64,000 nt of DNA from an uncultured Alphaproteobacteria bacterium. GTDB lineage: Bacteria; Pseudomonadota; Alphaproteobacteria; HIMB59; GCA-002718135. The stretch covers positions 239,774 to 303,773 of the forward strand of contig CACHSZ010000001.1 of assembly GCA_902582755.1 (NCBI GenBank), in the 5' to 3' direction. Positions within the stretch are counted from its first letter, which is position 1; each line of letters begins with the position of its first letter. Positions 1 to 8,686 of the stretch are shown piece after piece. Both the position numbers and the translations under genes were made by a program. The notes below the pieces were generated by a model. It did no database searches. It had not been told where the DNA came from and saw only the letters and a program-made list of their open reading frames with translations.

Positions 1-474
1 ATTGAGAGTTTAAACTTATCTTATAATAAAATTATTGAGTGCTCAGAATGTGGAAATATAGACATGGTAAATCCATGCAATATTTGTGCAAATCCTAAAA
101 GGGATAAAGCAACTATTTGTGTTGTTGAGGATGTGTCAGATTTGTGGACATTAGAAAAAGTAGGATTTTATCGTGGCCTCTATAATGTTTTAGGTGGTTC
201 ATTATCAGCAATACAAGGTATAGGAACTGATGAATTGAAAATAGAACATCTACTAAACAGAATTGAAACAAATAATGTTAAAGAAATTATTCTTGCCTTA
301 AGTACAACTATGGAAGGACAAACAACATCTTTTGTTATTGCAGATAAGCTAGAAAAATTTAAAGAATTAAATGTAACAAGACTTGCGCAAGGCATTCCTA
401 TGGGCGGAGAAGTACACTACTTAGATGAAAACACATTAAATACAGCATTCCAATCTAGAAAAAAAATTACATAA
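1..474 (+). CDS. recR: Recombination protein RecR, C-terminal part (5' truncated by window edge)
   Basis: The open frame runs in from base 1 with no start inside the window; the ORF track begins at an internal Met. The visible part opens with a four-cysteine zinc finger (CSEC...CNIC), followed by a Toprim domain with CVVEDVSDLWTLE and GTDELKIEHLLNRI. RecR acts with RecO and RecF to load RecA at single-stranded gaps. The end, TGGEVHYLDENTL-like, is the usual RecR C-terminus (here GGEVHYLDENTL). The gene is followed 6 nt later by def, so it probably heads a recR-def-fmt-truA transcript. Identification is firm; only the N-terminal helix-hairpin-helix part is missing. Confidence 0.93.
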   Translation: MESLNLSYNKIIECSECGNIDMVNPCNICANPKRDKATICVVEDVSDLWTLEKVGFYRGLYNVLGGSLSAIQGIGTDELKIEHLLNRIETNNVKEIILALSTTMEGQTTSFVIADKLEKFKELNVTRLAQGIPMGGEVHYLDENTLNTAFQSRKKIT

Positions 475-480
475 ATAAAA

Positions 481-990
481 ATGGATAAATTACTTTACGT
501 TCCAAATCCACTATTACGCCAAAAAGCGAATAAAATTCAGTCTGTTGGAATTAAGGAAAAAGAAATTGCAAAAAAAATGATGCAAATAATGTTAAAAGCA
601 CCAGGTGTAGGTTTAGCAGCAAATCAAATTGGGATTCTAAAACAAATTGTGACTATATTTTTTGTTGATCAAGAGACTAAAAAAGAAACTCAATATACAT
701 TATTTAACCCCAATATTATTTCTTACTCTCAAGAAAAAATTGTTATGGAAGAGGGTTGTCTATCTCTTCCTGAACAATTTGCAGAAATAGAGAGACCTCA
801 AAATATATTAGTCGAGTACTTAGATGAAAATAACAAACAAATAACAAAAGAAGTGAGTGGAGTGGAATCAAGAATTTTACAACATGAAATTGATCATCTT
901 TCTGGAAAGTTATTTGTAGATTATCTTTCTTCATTAAAAAGGAACATAATGATCAAAAAAGTACAAAAATTTTTAAAAAACAAAAAATAA
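481..990 (+). CDS. def: Peptide deformylase
   Basis: A 169-residue metalloenzyme that removes the formyl group from the N-terminal Met of new proteins. All three family motifs are present: GVGLAANQ (residues 42-49), EGCLS with metal-ligand Cys93, and HEIDH with metal ligands His135 and His139 and catalytic Glu136. The length is normal for the family. It starts 6 nt after recR, and its TAA stop overlaps the fmt ATG by one base. Def and Fmt perform the opposite ends of N-formylmethionine metabolism, which explains the coupling. Confidence 0.97.
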   Translation: MDKLLYVPNPLLRQKANKIQSVGIKEKEIAKKMMQIMLKAPGVGLAANQIGILKQIVTIFFVDQETKKETQYTLFNPNIISYSQEKIVMEEGCLSLPEQFAEIERPQNILVEYLDENNKQITKEVSGVESRILQHEIDHLSGKLFVDYLSSLKRNIMIKKVQKFLKNKK

Positions 991-1913
991 TGAATAATAA
1001 GAAAATAATTTTTATGGGTTCGCCAAAAATAGCCTCTGACTATCTTGAGGCTTTGATTAAAAGTAATTTCAATATTTCTGCAGTATTTTCACAACCCCCA
1101 AAAAAGAAATCTAGAGGAATGAAAAAAATTGAATCTGAAGTCCATCAACTTGCAAATAAAAATAACATAGAAGTTTTTTGTCCAAATATATTTGATAAAG
1201 ATACTATTGAGACAGTGAAAAAATTAAATCCTGATTTAATTATTGTCATGGCATACGGTAAAATATTGCCAAAAGATATTTTAGATTTACCACCATTTGG
1301 TTGTATCAATATTCATGTTTCTTTGTTGCCTAGATGGAGGGGTGCAGCGCCAATAGAGCATTCTTTAATAAATGGCGATAAAGAGACGGGTATATCAATA
1401 ATACAGCTAATCGAAAAACTAGATGCTGGACCAATTATTAATCAAAAAAAAATAGATATAGAAGAGGGTTGTAATAAAAATGAATTAAGTCAAAAATTAA
1501 CAGAGGTTGGAATCAAATTATTAGTGGAAACTATTCCTCTTATATTTGATAAAAAAATTTCTTATTCTGATCAGGATGATAATGATGCAACATATGCAAA
1601 TAAAATATCTTCACTAAACAGAAAAATTAATTTTAATAAATCTGTAAATGAAGTTTTAAATCTTATAAGAGCGCATTCACCTAAACCTGGTGCTTGGTTT
1701 ACTATACAAAATGAAAGAATTAAAATTATTAAAGCAACAAAATCAAACTCTATTGGTAATGCATCGACAATTCTTAACGAAACCTTTGATATTGGGTGCA
1801 ATGATGGAAGTATTGAGCCACTAATTTTACAAAGAGAAGGCAAAAATGCTATTTCTAAAGATGATTTTCTTCGGGGTTATAGCTTTAAGATTAATGATAT
1901 AATAAATGCCTAA
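990..1913 (+). CDS. fmt: Methionyl-tRNA formyltransferase
   Basis: This 307-residue cytoplasmic enzyme transfers a formyl group from 10-formyl-tetrahydrofolate to initiator Met-tRNA. The N-terminal formyltransferase domain shows NIHVSLLPRWRGAAPI, with catalytic Asn107 and His109, and Asp145 in KLDAGPI. The C-terminal domain has the typical RAHSPKPGAWF segment near residues 228-238. The start codon overlaps the def stop by 1 nt (TAATGA), and the 3' end overlaps truA by 8 nt, so translation is likely coupled along the operon. Confidence 0.97.
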   Translation: MNNKKIIFMGSPKIASDYLEALIKSNFNISAVFSQPPKKKSRGMKKIESEVHQLANKNNIEVFCPNIFDKDTIETVKKLNPDLIIVMAYGKILPKDILDLPPFGCINIHVSLLPRWRGAAPIEHSLINGDKETGISIIQLIEKLDAGPIINQKKIDIEEGCNKNELSQKLTEVGIKLLVETIPLIFDKKISYSDQDDNDATYANKISSLNRKINFNKSVNEVLNLIRAHSPKPGAWFTIQNERIKIIKATKSNSIGNASTILNETFDIGCNDGSIEPLILQREGKNAISKDDFLRGYSFKINDIINA

Positions 1914-2640
1914 CTATAAGATAATATTAGAATATGACGGGACTAATTATGTAGGTTGGCAACGTCAAGAAAATGGTCCTTCTGTTCAGCAATTGGTTGA
2001 AGACGCAATAGAAAAACTATCTAAACAAAAAATAACACTTTTTGGAGCTGGTAGAACAGATGCAGGTGTACATGCAAGAGGACAAGTAGCTAATTTTGAA
2101 TTAGAGCAGCATTTTGATACTGATACTATCAGAGATGGCATTAATCATTATCTTAGACCTCAACCAATATCTGTTTTACATGCTGAAGAAGTGGATAAAG
2201 ATTTTAATTCTAGATTTTCAGCAAAATTGAGATGGTATGAATACAAGATCTTAAATAGAAGATCACCAATTACGTTAGAGCAAAACAAAGTTTGGTGTGT
2301 ACATAAAAAAATAGATGCTGAAAAAATAATAAAACAATCACAACAATTTATAGGCAAATTTGATTTGTCTGCTTTTAGGTCAATAAATTGCCAATCCAAA
2401 TCACCAATTAAATCTATTAATTCACTAGATATAAATTTTAATCATGATGAAATAAATTTTTTAATTTCAGCTAAATCCTTTTTACATTCTCAAGTTAGAA
2501 TCATGGTCGGTACACTGGTTGATATAGGACTTAGTAAAATAGAAAAATCTATTTCAGAAATTATTCAATCCAAAAAAAGAGAATATGCAGGAGTTACTGC
2601 ACCACCTGAAGGATTATATTTATTGAAAATAGATTACTAA
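1906..2640 (+). CDS. truA: tRNA pseudouridine(38-40) synthase TruA
   Basis: A 244-residue enzyme that isomerises uridines 38-40 in the tRNA anticodon arm. The catalytic motif GRTDAGVHARGQVANF lies at residues 49-64 with nucleophile Asp52, and LHSQVRIMVGTLVDIG is the conserved C-terminal core. The ATG lies inside the fmt coding end (8-nt overlap). The stop shares the tetranucleotide CTAA with the convergent minus-strand gene, leaving no room for a dedicated terminator. Confidence 0.96.
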   Translation: MPNYKIILEYDGTNYVGWQRQENGPSVQQLVEDAIEKLSKQKITLFGAGRTDAGVHARGQVANFELEQHFDTDTIRDGINHYLRPQPISVLHAEEVDKDFNSRFSAKLRWYEYKILNRRSPITLEQNKVWCVHKKIDAEKIIKQSQQFIGKFDLSAFRSINCQSKSPIKSINSLDINFNHDEINFLISAKSFLHSQVRIMVGTLVDIGLSKIEKSISEIIQSKKREYAGVTAPPEGLYLLKIDY

Positions 2641-3200
2641 TAAAAGCCAATTTCTGATAAACAAATATCTGCTTGAAAATCTTTAAATCCAGCAACTAGC
2701 CCTAATGTTTTGATATTCTGACCAACTAACTTTTTTGGTTGATAAGCATTTGATTTTTTAAATTCACTAAAGGGTGCTTTTATTACTGTCCACTCAGAAT
2801 TAGTTTTAAAACTATATTTATAATATTGCCATGGAGCCATCGTCAAAGCGGTTCTTACATGAATTGAATACTCTTCATTATTACCAAACACTTTAAAATA
2901 AACACCCTCAAACTCTTCTGTTGATATTGAAGGTTTTAATTGATTTCTTATTTGAATAAAACCACCGTTATTTTCAGTCGTGACATCTCCTGTCATATGA
3001 TAACAATTAACATCATTAACTTTTGATATGATCGCTTTACCCTGAGATAATCCACCCATTACTCCATCAGTAAAAAAGGCCCAATTTTGACCTTGAGAAG
3101 AAATTCCGGGTGTTTCTAAGTTATCAAGTATCATTGTATTCTGAGATTGAAGATTGAATGAAAAAAATAAAATAAAAACAAATATTATTAAACTTTTCAA
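2637..3200 (-). CDS. CIA30-family (complex I intermediate-associated protein 30-like) exported protein
   Basis: The 187-residue product begins with a hydrophobic segment (about residues 2-18) that looks like a signal peptide, so it is probably periplasmic. The rest matches the galactose-binding-like beta-sandwich of the CIA30 family: an early FTDGVMGGLSQG motif near residue 43, GGFIQIRNQL, and a distal YQPKKLVGQNIKTLG segment. In mitochondria the founding member assists complex I assembly; bacterial homologues are mostly uncharacterised. It overlaps truA by 4 nt (convergent) and its start abuts the DUF1289 gene upstream by 4 nt, suggesting a two-gene transcript. Family call is good; function is unknown. 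Confidence 0.8.
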   Translation of the reverse strand: MKSLIIFVFILFFSFNLQSQNTMILDNLETPGISSQGQNWAFFTDGVMGGLSQGKAIISKVNDVNCYHMTGDVTTENNGGFIQIRNQLKPSISTEEFEGVYFKVFGNNEEYSIHVRTALTMAPWQYYKYSFKTNSEWTVIKAPFSEFKKSNAYQPKKLVGQNIKTLGLVAGFKDFQADICLSEIGFY

Positions 3201-3481
3201 TTTTTACGATTTTCTGCTAATTTTTTTTTGATAAGAGATAAACCCGTTTCAACTTTTGATTTATATGATTCTTCAAATGCTTTTAACTGCCAATCTGAAA
3301 ATCTAGATTTTAGTTCAGATAAATTATTTTGTTTCCATTCATTAGAAGTATTTTCATCTTTCCAAATATCTTTTTCTTCATTGGTTCTTCCACAACCGTA
3401 GCAATACCCTGATATTGGGTCAGTTTTACATACGCTAATGCAAGGCGAAGTTAATTTGTTCTGTTCCATGATAATATACAT
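3197..3481 (-). CDS. DUF1289 small cysteine protein
   Basis: A short protein (94 codons) opening with SPCISVCKTDPISGYCYGCGRT, the four-cysteine signature of the DUF1289 family, which probably binds a metal or Fe-S cluster. The C-terminal half is charged and helical. The ORF has Met at codons 1 and 5; the second (base 3469) places the CxxxC motif at the distance usual in relatives, and neither has a clear Shine-Dalgarno. It precedes the CIA30-like gene with a 4-nt overlap. Role unknown. Confidence 0.8.
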   Translation of the reverse strand: MYIIMEQNKLTSPCISVCKTDPISGYCYGCGRTNEEKDIWKDENTSNEWKQNNLSELKSRFSDWQLKAFEESYKSKVETGLSLIKKKLAENRKN

Positions 3482-3530
3482 ATATTTTTTTTTAGTTTAT
3501 TCCATTAAAACGATGTAAAACTTTAAAATT

Positions 3531-4496
3531 ATGAGTGATTTTAGCTATTTAAATGTTGATAATGCTTATAAATTAATAAACCAAAAGGTAACAAAAACTC
3601 CTTTGGTAACTAATGATTACATAAATAATCTTTTAGAAGCTGAAATTTATTTTAAACTTGAGAATTTACAAAATACTGGATCATTTAAACTACGTGGAGC
3701 TACATATAAAATTACAAAATTAATAGAAACTGTAAAAGACTCAGGTGTAGTAGCATATTCATCAGGTAATCATGCACAGGCTGTTGCCTATGCATCTATG
3801 ATTAATACTATTAGTGCAAAAATAATAATGCCTAAAACTGCACCTCAAATAAAAATCGAAAATACAAAAAAATATGGAGCAGAGGTAATATTATATGACA
3901 CTTACTTTCAAAATAGAGAAGAGATAGGAAATGAAATTCAAAAGAAGGATAATAGAGCTTTAATTAAACCCTATGATGATGAAGATATAATTGCTGGTCA
4001 GGGAACTGCAGCTATCGAAATTGTAAATGATTTGAAAGAGCAATCAATTGAACCTGATCTGTATTTATGTTGTTGTGGAGGTGGAGGGCTTATTGCAGGA
4101 ACATCAACATACTTAAAACATATTTACCCAAATATAAAATCATATTCTGTAGAGCCTGAAGAATTTGATGACACAAAAAGATCTTTAGAAGCTGGTAAAC
4201 TTATAGAAAATAAAAAAAATGCTAAATCTTTTTGTGATGCACTGTTGGCACCACAACCTGGTAATATAACTTTTCAAATTAATTCAAATAATCTTGAAGG
4301 AGGACTAAGTGTTTCTGATGAAGAAGTAAAAAAAACTATAATTTTGCTAGCTGAACAACTTAAAATAGTTGTGGAGCCAGGAGGAGCAGTTGCAGCTGCA
4401 GCAGCATTAAATAATAAAATTGATGTTAAAAATAAAAAAATTATAGTTATGATTTCTGGTGGTAATATTGATCTAAGTTTATTTAATAAGTTATAA
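3531..4496 (+). CDS. PLP-dependent threonine/serine dehydratase family protein
   Basis: A 321-residue fold-type II PLP enzyme. SFKLRGA at residues 51-57 carries the PLP-binding Lys53, SSGNHAQAVA is the substrate/cofactor loop, and CCCGGGGLIAG (near residue 180) is the phosphate-binding glycine loop. It has no C-terminal ACT domain, so it is of the catabolic type (TdcB-like threonine dehydratase, serine racemase or 3-hydroxyaspartate ammonia-lyase) and not the feedback-regulated biosynthetic IlvA. Which substrate it prefers cannot be read from sequence. Its TAA overlaps the next ATG by 1 nt, so it is probably co-transcribed with the aminopeptidase. Confidence 0.88.
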   Translation: MSDFSYLNVDNAYKLINQKVTKTPLVTNDYINNLLEAEIYFKLENLQNTGSFKLRGATYKITKLIETVKDSGVVAYSSGNHAQAVAYASMINTISAKIIMPKTAPQIKIENTKKYGAEVILYDTYFQNREEIGNEIQKKDNRALIKPYDDEDIIAGQGTAAIEIVNDLKEQSIEPDLYLCCCGGGGLIAGTSTYLKHIYPNIKSYSVEPEEFDDTKRSLEAGKLIENKKNAKSFCDALLAPQPGNITFQINSNNLEGGLSVSDEEVKKTIILLAEQLKIVVEPGGAVAAAAALNNKIDVKNKKIIVMISGGNIDLSLFNKL

Positions 4497-6259
4497 TGAA
4501 TCAATCAAATTTAAAAAAATTACAAAATCTATTAAAAGAAAAAGATACTGATATTTTTATCATTAATAGAAGTGATGAATATTTAAATGAGTATATTTCC
4601 CCAAATGCAGAAAGATTAAATTTTATAACAAATTTTTCTGGTTCAGCAGGAAGAGCAATTATAACACCAACAGATGCCTTCTTGTATGTTGATGGAAGAT
4701 ATACTTTTCAAGCAAATACTCAAATTAATGTCAAAGAGATTCAAGCAAAACACTTAAATAGCTTTTGGACAGATTTAGAAAAAATTTTATTAGAAGAAGA
4801 ATATAAAATTGCATTAGATCCAACTCTTCATTCAATTATAGAAATTGAAAAAGTGGTTAAAATGTTAGAGAATTCAAAATCTCAACTCAAACTAATAGAT
4901 AAAAATTTTGTTGATTTAATATGGGCAAATCAACCAAAAACTCAGTATACAGATATATTTGATCATCCAACAAGTTTTGCTGGTCAGAGCAGAAGTGAGA
5001 AACTAGATATTTTAAAAAAATTTTTAGATCAAAATGAAATTGATCATTACTTTGTTTCTGGGCTTGATAATATTGCTTGGCTATTAAATTTAAGAGCAGA
5101 TGATATAAAATATACACCGTTGCTTTATTCTTATCTTCTAATTTCAAAAAATAATAAACACTCTTTGTATATTAAAGAGTCTTCAATGCCAGAAATTCTA
5201 AAAAAAGAAATCCAAACACTAATAAATATTAATAATATTGAAAATATCGGATCAATTTTTAATAACATTAATTCATCTGTATCAATTGGTTTAGATTTCA
5301 ATTCCACCACTTATTATTTTTTAGATCTTCTAAGAAAACAAAAAATAAATACTAAAAATTTAGCAAATCCATGTATTTTGTTAAAAGCTATCAAAAATGA
5401 AACTGAACTAGATGGGGCAAAAAAAGCACATATAAGAGATGGTGTTAGTATTACCAAATATATTTATTGGTTAAAAAATATAATGGATCCTAAATCAAAT
5501 GATGAAATAAGTGTTGCACATCATTTAGAAAATCTGCGAAGAAAAAATGAATTTTTTCATTCTCTATCTTTTGATACAATATCAGCAATTGATCAAAATG
5601 CAGCCCTTCCTCATTACCGTGTTACTGAAGAAGGAAAATCATCTTTCTCAGATAATAATATTTACCTTGTTGACTCAGGAGGACAATATTTTGATGGAAC
5701 AACCGATATAACAAGAACTATAATTTTAGGTAAAGCAACAACAGAACAAAAAGATAGATTTACGAGAGTTCTTAAAGGTCATATTGCATTATCAAATCAT
5801 GTTTTTGAAAAGGGAACAAAAGGAACTGATATTGATTATCTAGCAAGAAAAAGTCTACAAGAAATTAATTTAGATTATGATCATGGTACCGGTCATGGTA
5901 TCGGAAGTTTTTTGAGTGTTCATGAAGCTCCACAACGTATTGCAAAAAAATCAATGTTTGATAGCGTTGAGTTGTTTCCAGGAATGATTTTATCCAATGA
6001 ACCTGGATACTATAAAGAAAATGAATATGGCATAAGAACAGAAAATTTAGTCGTTATCAAAGAGAATAATAATAAAAAATTATATTTTGAAAACATTTCT
6101 TGGTGTCCAATAGATTTGGATCTCATTGAAAGTAGTATGCTTGATCAAATTGAAAGACATTGGTTAAATACATATCATAAAAAGGTTTATGACACACTGG
6201 AGACGTACCTTGAAAAAAAAGAGAAAGATTGGCTTAAAGAGGTAACTTCTGAAGTTTAA
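4496..6259 (+). CDS. pepP: Xaa-Pro aminopeptidase (aminopeptidase P, M24B), long form
   Basis: A 587-residue metallopeptidase that removes an N-terminal residue preceding proline. It has two creatinase-type N-terminal domains, then the pita-bread catalytic domain. Predicted metal ligands are Asp393 and Asp404 in VDSGGQYFDGTTDITRT, His467 in GTGHGIG, Glu502 in NEPGYY and Glu516 in RTENL. The extra C-terminal M24_C-type tail (about 60 residues) and overall length match the long eukaryote/alphaproteobacterial form, longer than E. coli PepP (about 440). It starts 1 nt inside the dehydratase stop and ends just before a strong hairpin terminator. Confidence 0.94.
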   Translation: MNQSNLKKLQNLLKEKDTDIFIINRSDEYLNEYISPNAERLNFITNFSGSAGRAIITPTDAFLYVDGRYTFQANTQINVKEIQAKHLNSFWTDLEKILLEEEYKIALDPTLHSIIEIEKVVKMLENSKSQLKLIDKNFVDLIWANQPKTQYTDIFDHPTSFAGQSRSEKLDILKKFLDQNEIDHYFVSGLDNIAWLLNLRADDIKYTPLLYSYLLISKNNKHSLYIKESSMPEILKKEIQTLININNIENIGSIFNNINSSVSIGLDFNSTTYYFLDLLRKQKINTKNLANPCILLKAIKNETELDGAKKAHIRDGVSITKYIYWLKNIMDPKSNDEISVAHHLENLRRKNEFFHSLSFDTISAIDQNAALPHYRVTEEGKSSFSDNNIYLVDSGGQYFDGTTDITRTIILGKATTEQKDRFTRVLKGHIALSNHVFEKGTKGTDIDYLARKSLQEINLDYDHGTGHGIGSFLSVHEAPQRIAKKSMFDSVELFPGMILSNEPGYYKENEYGIRTENLVVIKENNNKKLYFENISWCPIDLDLIESSMLDQIERHWLNTYHKKVYDTLETYLEKKEKDWLKEVTSEV

Positions 6260-6261
6260 CT

Positions 6262-6290
6262 AAAGCCGCCAATTATGCGGCTTTCTTATT
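6262..6290. terminator. Bidirectional intrinsic terminator after pepP
   Basis: A perfect 8-bp inverted repeat AAAGCCGC/GCGGCTTT with a 7-nt loop stands out as a GC-rich stem in AT-rich surroundings. It has T-rich sequence on the pepP exit side and A-rich sequence on the other, so it can serve both pepP and the convergent small gene, whose stop codon lies inside the loop and stem. Confidence 0.8.
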
Positions 6291-6449
6291 AATATCAAAT
6301 TCAGTTTTTAGAAGGTGCTTATCTAATTCAATTTTCCACTCTTTTCCATATTCAGATTTGAAATATTTAACTAATTCCTCATCATAATTGTAGTTTTTGT
6401 CTCTTAAATCCTCGTAAACTTTATTAAAAAAGTTAAAAACATTAATCAT
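6273..6449 (-). CDS. Small conserved-looking protein, 58 residues (not in ORF track)
   Basis: Found by reading the minus strand of the gap after pepP. The ATG at 6449 is preceded at ideal distance by a good Shine-Dalgarno (AAAGGA, then 7 nt), rare in this genome. The 58-residue product starts MINVFNFFNKVYEDLRDKN and is acidic/basic and helical, with no signal peptide or Cys; DKNYNYDEELVKYFKSEYG resembles short soluble bacterial proteins with aromatic-charged patterns. The reading frame ends in the shared terminator hairpin, as expected for a real gene. I do not recognise the family. Confidence 0.65.
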   Translation of the reverse strand: MINVFNFFNKVYEDLRDKNYNYDEELVKYFKSEYGKEWKIELDKHLLKTEFDINKKAA

Positions 6450-6652
6450 TATTTATTCCTTTCAATAATAAAATAGTAATTATTCTATGCAATCAAAGTA
6501 TAAAAATATGAATTTTAATATGCAAAAAATGCATATATAAATATATGAAAAATTTAAATGTACTTAAATTATTTAATAATGGTTAAAATTAATTGTTCCT
6601 GATTGACTTTGTGCATTAATACTTCATAAATTTTAAAATATTATAACTTTCA
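6450..6652. other. Intergenic region between divergent small gene and GT4 gene
   Basis: About 200 bases of very AT-rich DNA without a gene. It contains an inverted repeat, ATATGCA-N5-TGCATAT (6518-6536), that could be an operator, and a possible sigma70 promoter for the glycosyltransferase: TTGACT at 6603-6608, then 18 nt and TAAATT. No tRNA or structured RNA is evident. Confidence 0.45.
6518..6536. promoter_or_regulatory. Inverted repeat ATATGCA-N5-TGCATAT, possible operator
   Basis: A perfect 7-bp inverted repeat with an all-A spacer sits midway in the divergent promoter region between the 58-codon gene and the GT4 gene. It could bind a dimeric regulator of either. AT-rich composition makes such repeats easier to get by chance, so support is modest. 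Confidence 0.35.
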
Positions 6653-7756
6653 ATGATAATTATTTTAACACAATGTTTTCCATCTAGAGTAGGGGGAATT
6701 GAAACATTGATGTATGACATAGCATTAAATTTAAGTATCAAACACAATGTAAAAGTCTTAGCTGACCAACAGGACAGTGCTAAAGATTTAGAATTTGATA
6801 AAAACAATAAAAATTTTTCAATATTAAGATTTAAAGGTCTAAAATTCTTAAGAAAAAGAAATAAATTTAATCAACTAAAAAATATTTGTTCTTCAAATAA
6901 TATTGAAGCAGTCATCACTGATAGCTGGAAAAGTCTTGAGTTACCAATTAATTTTTTAAAAGAGAAAAAAATCCCAATTATTAGTCTTGTTCATGGAAAT
7001 GAAATAATAATCAAAAACGATAATCATCATAAACGAATAAAGAAAGTTTTAGAATTAGCAAACGCATTAGTGGTTAATTCATCATATACTAAAAACTTAC
7101 TTTCAAAAATAAGTGAAAACTTTAAAAAAATTGAGGTTATCTATCCAGGTGTAAAATCTACTAAGAATATTATAGAACAAGCAATAGATTTAGATGATAG
7201 TTATCCAACGTTGCTTACTCTTGCCAGACTAGAAAAAAGAAAAGGACATTCGTATATTCTTAAATCTATTTTTAATTTAAAAAAAATTTATCCAGATATT
7301 CAATATATAATTGCTGGCGAAGGTGATCAGTTAGAGAATATAAAGAAAGAAATAAAAAATTATAATCTAGAACCAAATGTAAAGTTAGTTGGAACAATAA
7401 ATGAAAATCAAAAAAAATTCATTTTTTCTAAGACTGATATTATGATCATGCCGACAATAGATGAAACTCATGCAAATTCTATTGAAGGTTTTGGAATCGC
7501 ATATATTGAAGCGGCACAATATGGAATTCCTTCAATTGCCTCAAATGTCGGAGGTACTCCTGAAGCTGTATTGCATAATAAAACAGGTTTAATTATTAAT
7601 AATTTTAATGAATTAGATGAATCAATTAAGAATTTAGTTGAGAACAAACAAAATAGAATTGAATTAGGACAAAATGCAAAAAATAGAGCAGAAAATGAAT
7701 TAATCTGGGAAAAACAAGTAGTAAAATACAATAAGTTAATAGACGATATTCAATGA
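6653..7756 (+). CDS. Glycosyltransferase family 4 (GT-B fold)
   Basis: A 367-residue retaining glycosyltransferase. The N-terminal Rossmann half opens with MIIILTQCFPSRVGGIETLM (the GGIE motif binds the acceptor side); the C-terminal half has GEGDQLE and the EX7E motif EGFGIAYIE (Glu278-Glu286), which contacts the nucleotide-sugar donor. SNVGGTPEAVLHNKTGLII is the usual following segment. Probable role is sugar transfer to a lipid or surface polysaccharide at the inner membrane face; donor and acceptor are unknown. It overlaps the next gene by 4 nt (ATGA). Confidence 0.88.
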   Translation: MIIILTQCFPSRVGGIETLMYDIALNLSIKHNVKVLADQQDSAKDLEFDKNNKNFSILRFKGLKFLRKRNKFNQLKNICSSNNIEAVITDSWKSLELPINFLKEKKIPIISLVHGNEIIIKNDNHHKRIKKVLELANALVVNSSYTKNLLSKISENFKKIEVIYPGVKSTKNIIEQAIDLDDSYPTLLTLARLEKRKGHSYILKSIFNLKKIYPDIQYIIAGEGDQLENIKKEIKNYNLEPNVKLVGTINENQKKFIFSKTDIMIMPTIDETHANSIEGFGIAYIEAAQYGIPSIASNVGGTPEAVLHNKTGLIINNFNELDESIKNLVENKQNRIELGQNAKNRAENELIWEKQVVKYNKLIDDIQ

Positions 7757-8685
7757 CTATTTTATTTCATAACACCACTTTTGATAAAATTGATGTTTGG
7801 AAAAAAACTATAAAAAAATATTTTAAAAATGAAAAAATAATTTCTATCAAAGATTATAAAAATTTTAATGATGTAAACTGTGCAATTATTTGGAATCTAC
7901 CAGATAATATTCTTTCAAGACTAAAAAATCTCCAAGTTATTTTCTCTATGGGAGCTGGAGTAGATCACATTCTAAAACTTAAAAATTATAATAAAAAAAT
8001 TCCCATAATCAGAATAAAAGATGAAGAAATGGGGGAGAGAATTGCCAATTATTCTCTAGCTCAAATATTAAATTATCAATTAAATTTTAAAATTTTTCAA
8101 AATTCTCAAATCAAACAATACTGGTCTGGAGAAAGGACACCAATTGATAATAAAAATTTAACAGTAGGTATTTTAGGTCTAGGCTTTCTTGGTAATCATA
8201 TTGCAAAATTACTAAATAAATTAAATTATAATGTTATTGCATATAAAAAAAATCGAGTAAAAGTAAAAAATGTAAAAATATATATGGGTAAAAATATTAT
8301 AAGTTTTATCAAAAGCTCTGATGTTATCATTTCTATTCTACCATCAACAACTCAAACAAATAATATAATAGATAAAAAGTTTTTAAAAAATATGAAAAAA
8401 AATTCTTGTTTAATAAATATAGGCAGAGGAAATGCAATTGAAGAGAAAGATCTTCTAAATCATTTAAAGAAAAACAAAAATTTTTATGCTTATTTGGATG
8501 TCTTTAAAAATGAACCTTTAAAATCAAGTAGTCAATTTTGGAGATTGCCAAATGTAACAATTACTCCACATGTGGCAGGTGTAACAGCTATAGAGCCATC
8601 TGTTAAGTATATGTACTCCAAATATACAAAACTAAGAAAAAAGAAAAAAGTAAAATCAGATGTTAATCCATCTGATGGATATTAA
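7753..8685 (+). CDS. D-2-hydroxyacid dehydrogenase, GhrA-like (glyoxylate/hydroxypyruvate reductase)
   Basis: A 310-residue NAD(P)-dependent dehydrogenase. The Rossmann motif GLGFLGNHIA lies near residues 141-150, followed by INIGRGNAIEEKDLL (catalytic Arg region) and TPHVAGVTA containing the catalytic His. The short N-terminal domain with FSMGAGVDHI matches the GhrA subgroup, which reduces glyoxylate and hydroxypyruvate. It is translationally coupled to the upstream glycosyltransferase (ATGA overlap), a pairing I cannot explain functionally. The 3' end shares TTAA with the convergent dapE stop. Confidence 0.85.
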   Translation: MTILFHNTTFDKIDVWKKTIKKYFKNEKIISIKDYKNFNDVNCAIIWNLPDNILSRLKNLQVIFSMGAGVDHILKLKNYNKKIPIIRIKDEEMGERIANYSLAQILNYQLNFKIFQNSQIKQYWSGERTPIDNKNLTVGILGLGFLGNHIAKLLNKLNYNVIAYKKNRVKVKNVKIYMGKNIISFIKSSDVIISILPSTTQTNNIIDKKFLKNMKKNSCLINIGRGNAIEEKDLLNHLKKNKNFYAYLDVFKNEPLKSSSQFWRLPNVTITPHVAGVTAIEPSVKYMYSKYTKLRKKKKVKSDVNPSDGY

Positions 8686-8686
8686 C
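8662..8686. terminator. Weak stem-loop at the ghrA-like/dapE convergent junction
   Basis: GTTAATCCAT and ATGGATATTAAC form a roughly 10-bp stem with a 2-nt bulge and a 3-nt loop, spanning the two stop codons. There is no T tract, so termination is uncertain; it may simply stabilise both mRNA ends. Confidence 0.35.

Noticed and set aside
6616-6807. 63-codon minus ORF overlapping the start of the GT4 gene
   Set aside because: It overlaps the well-supported glycosyltransferase start and has no ribosome site or recognisable domain.
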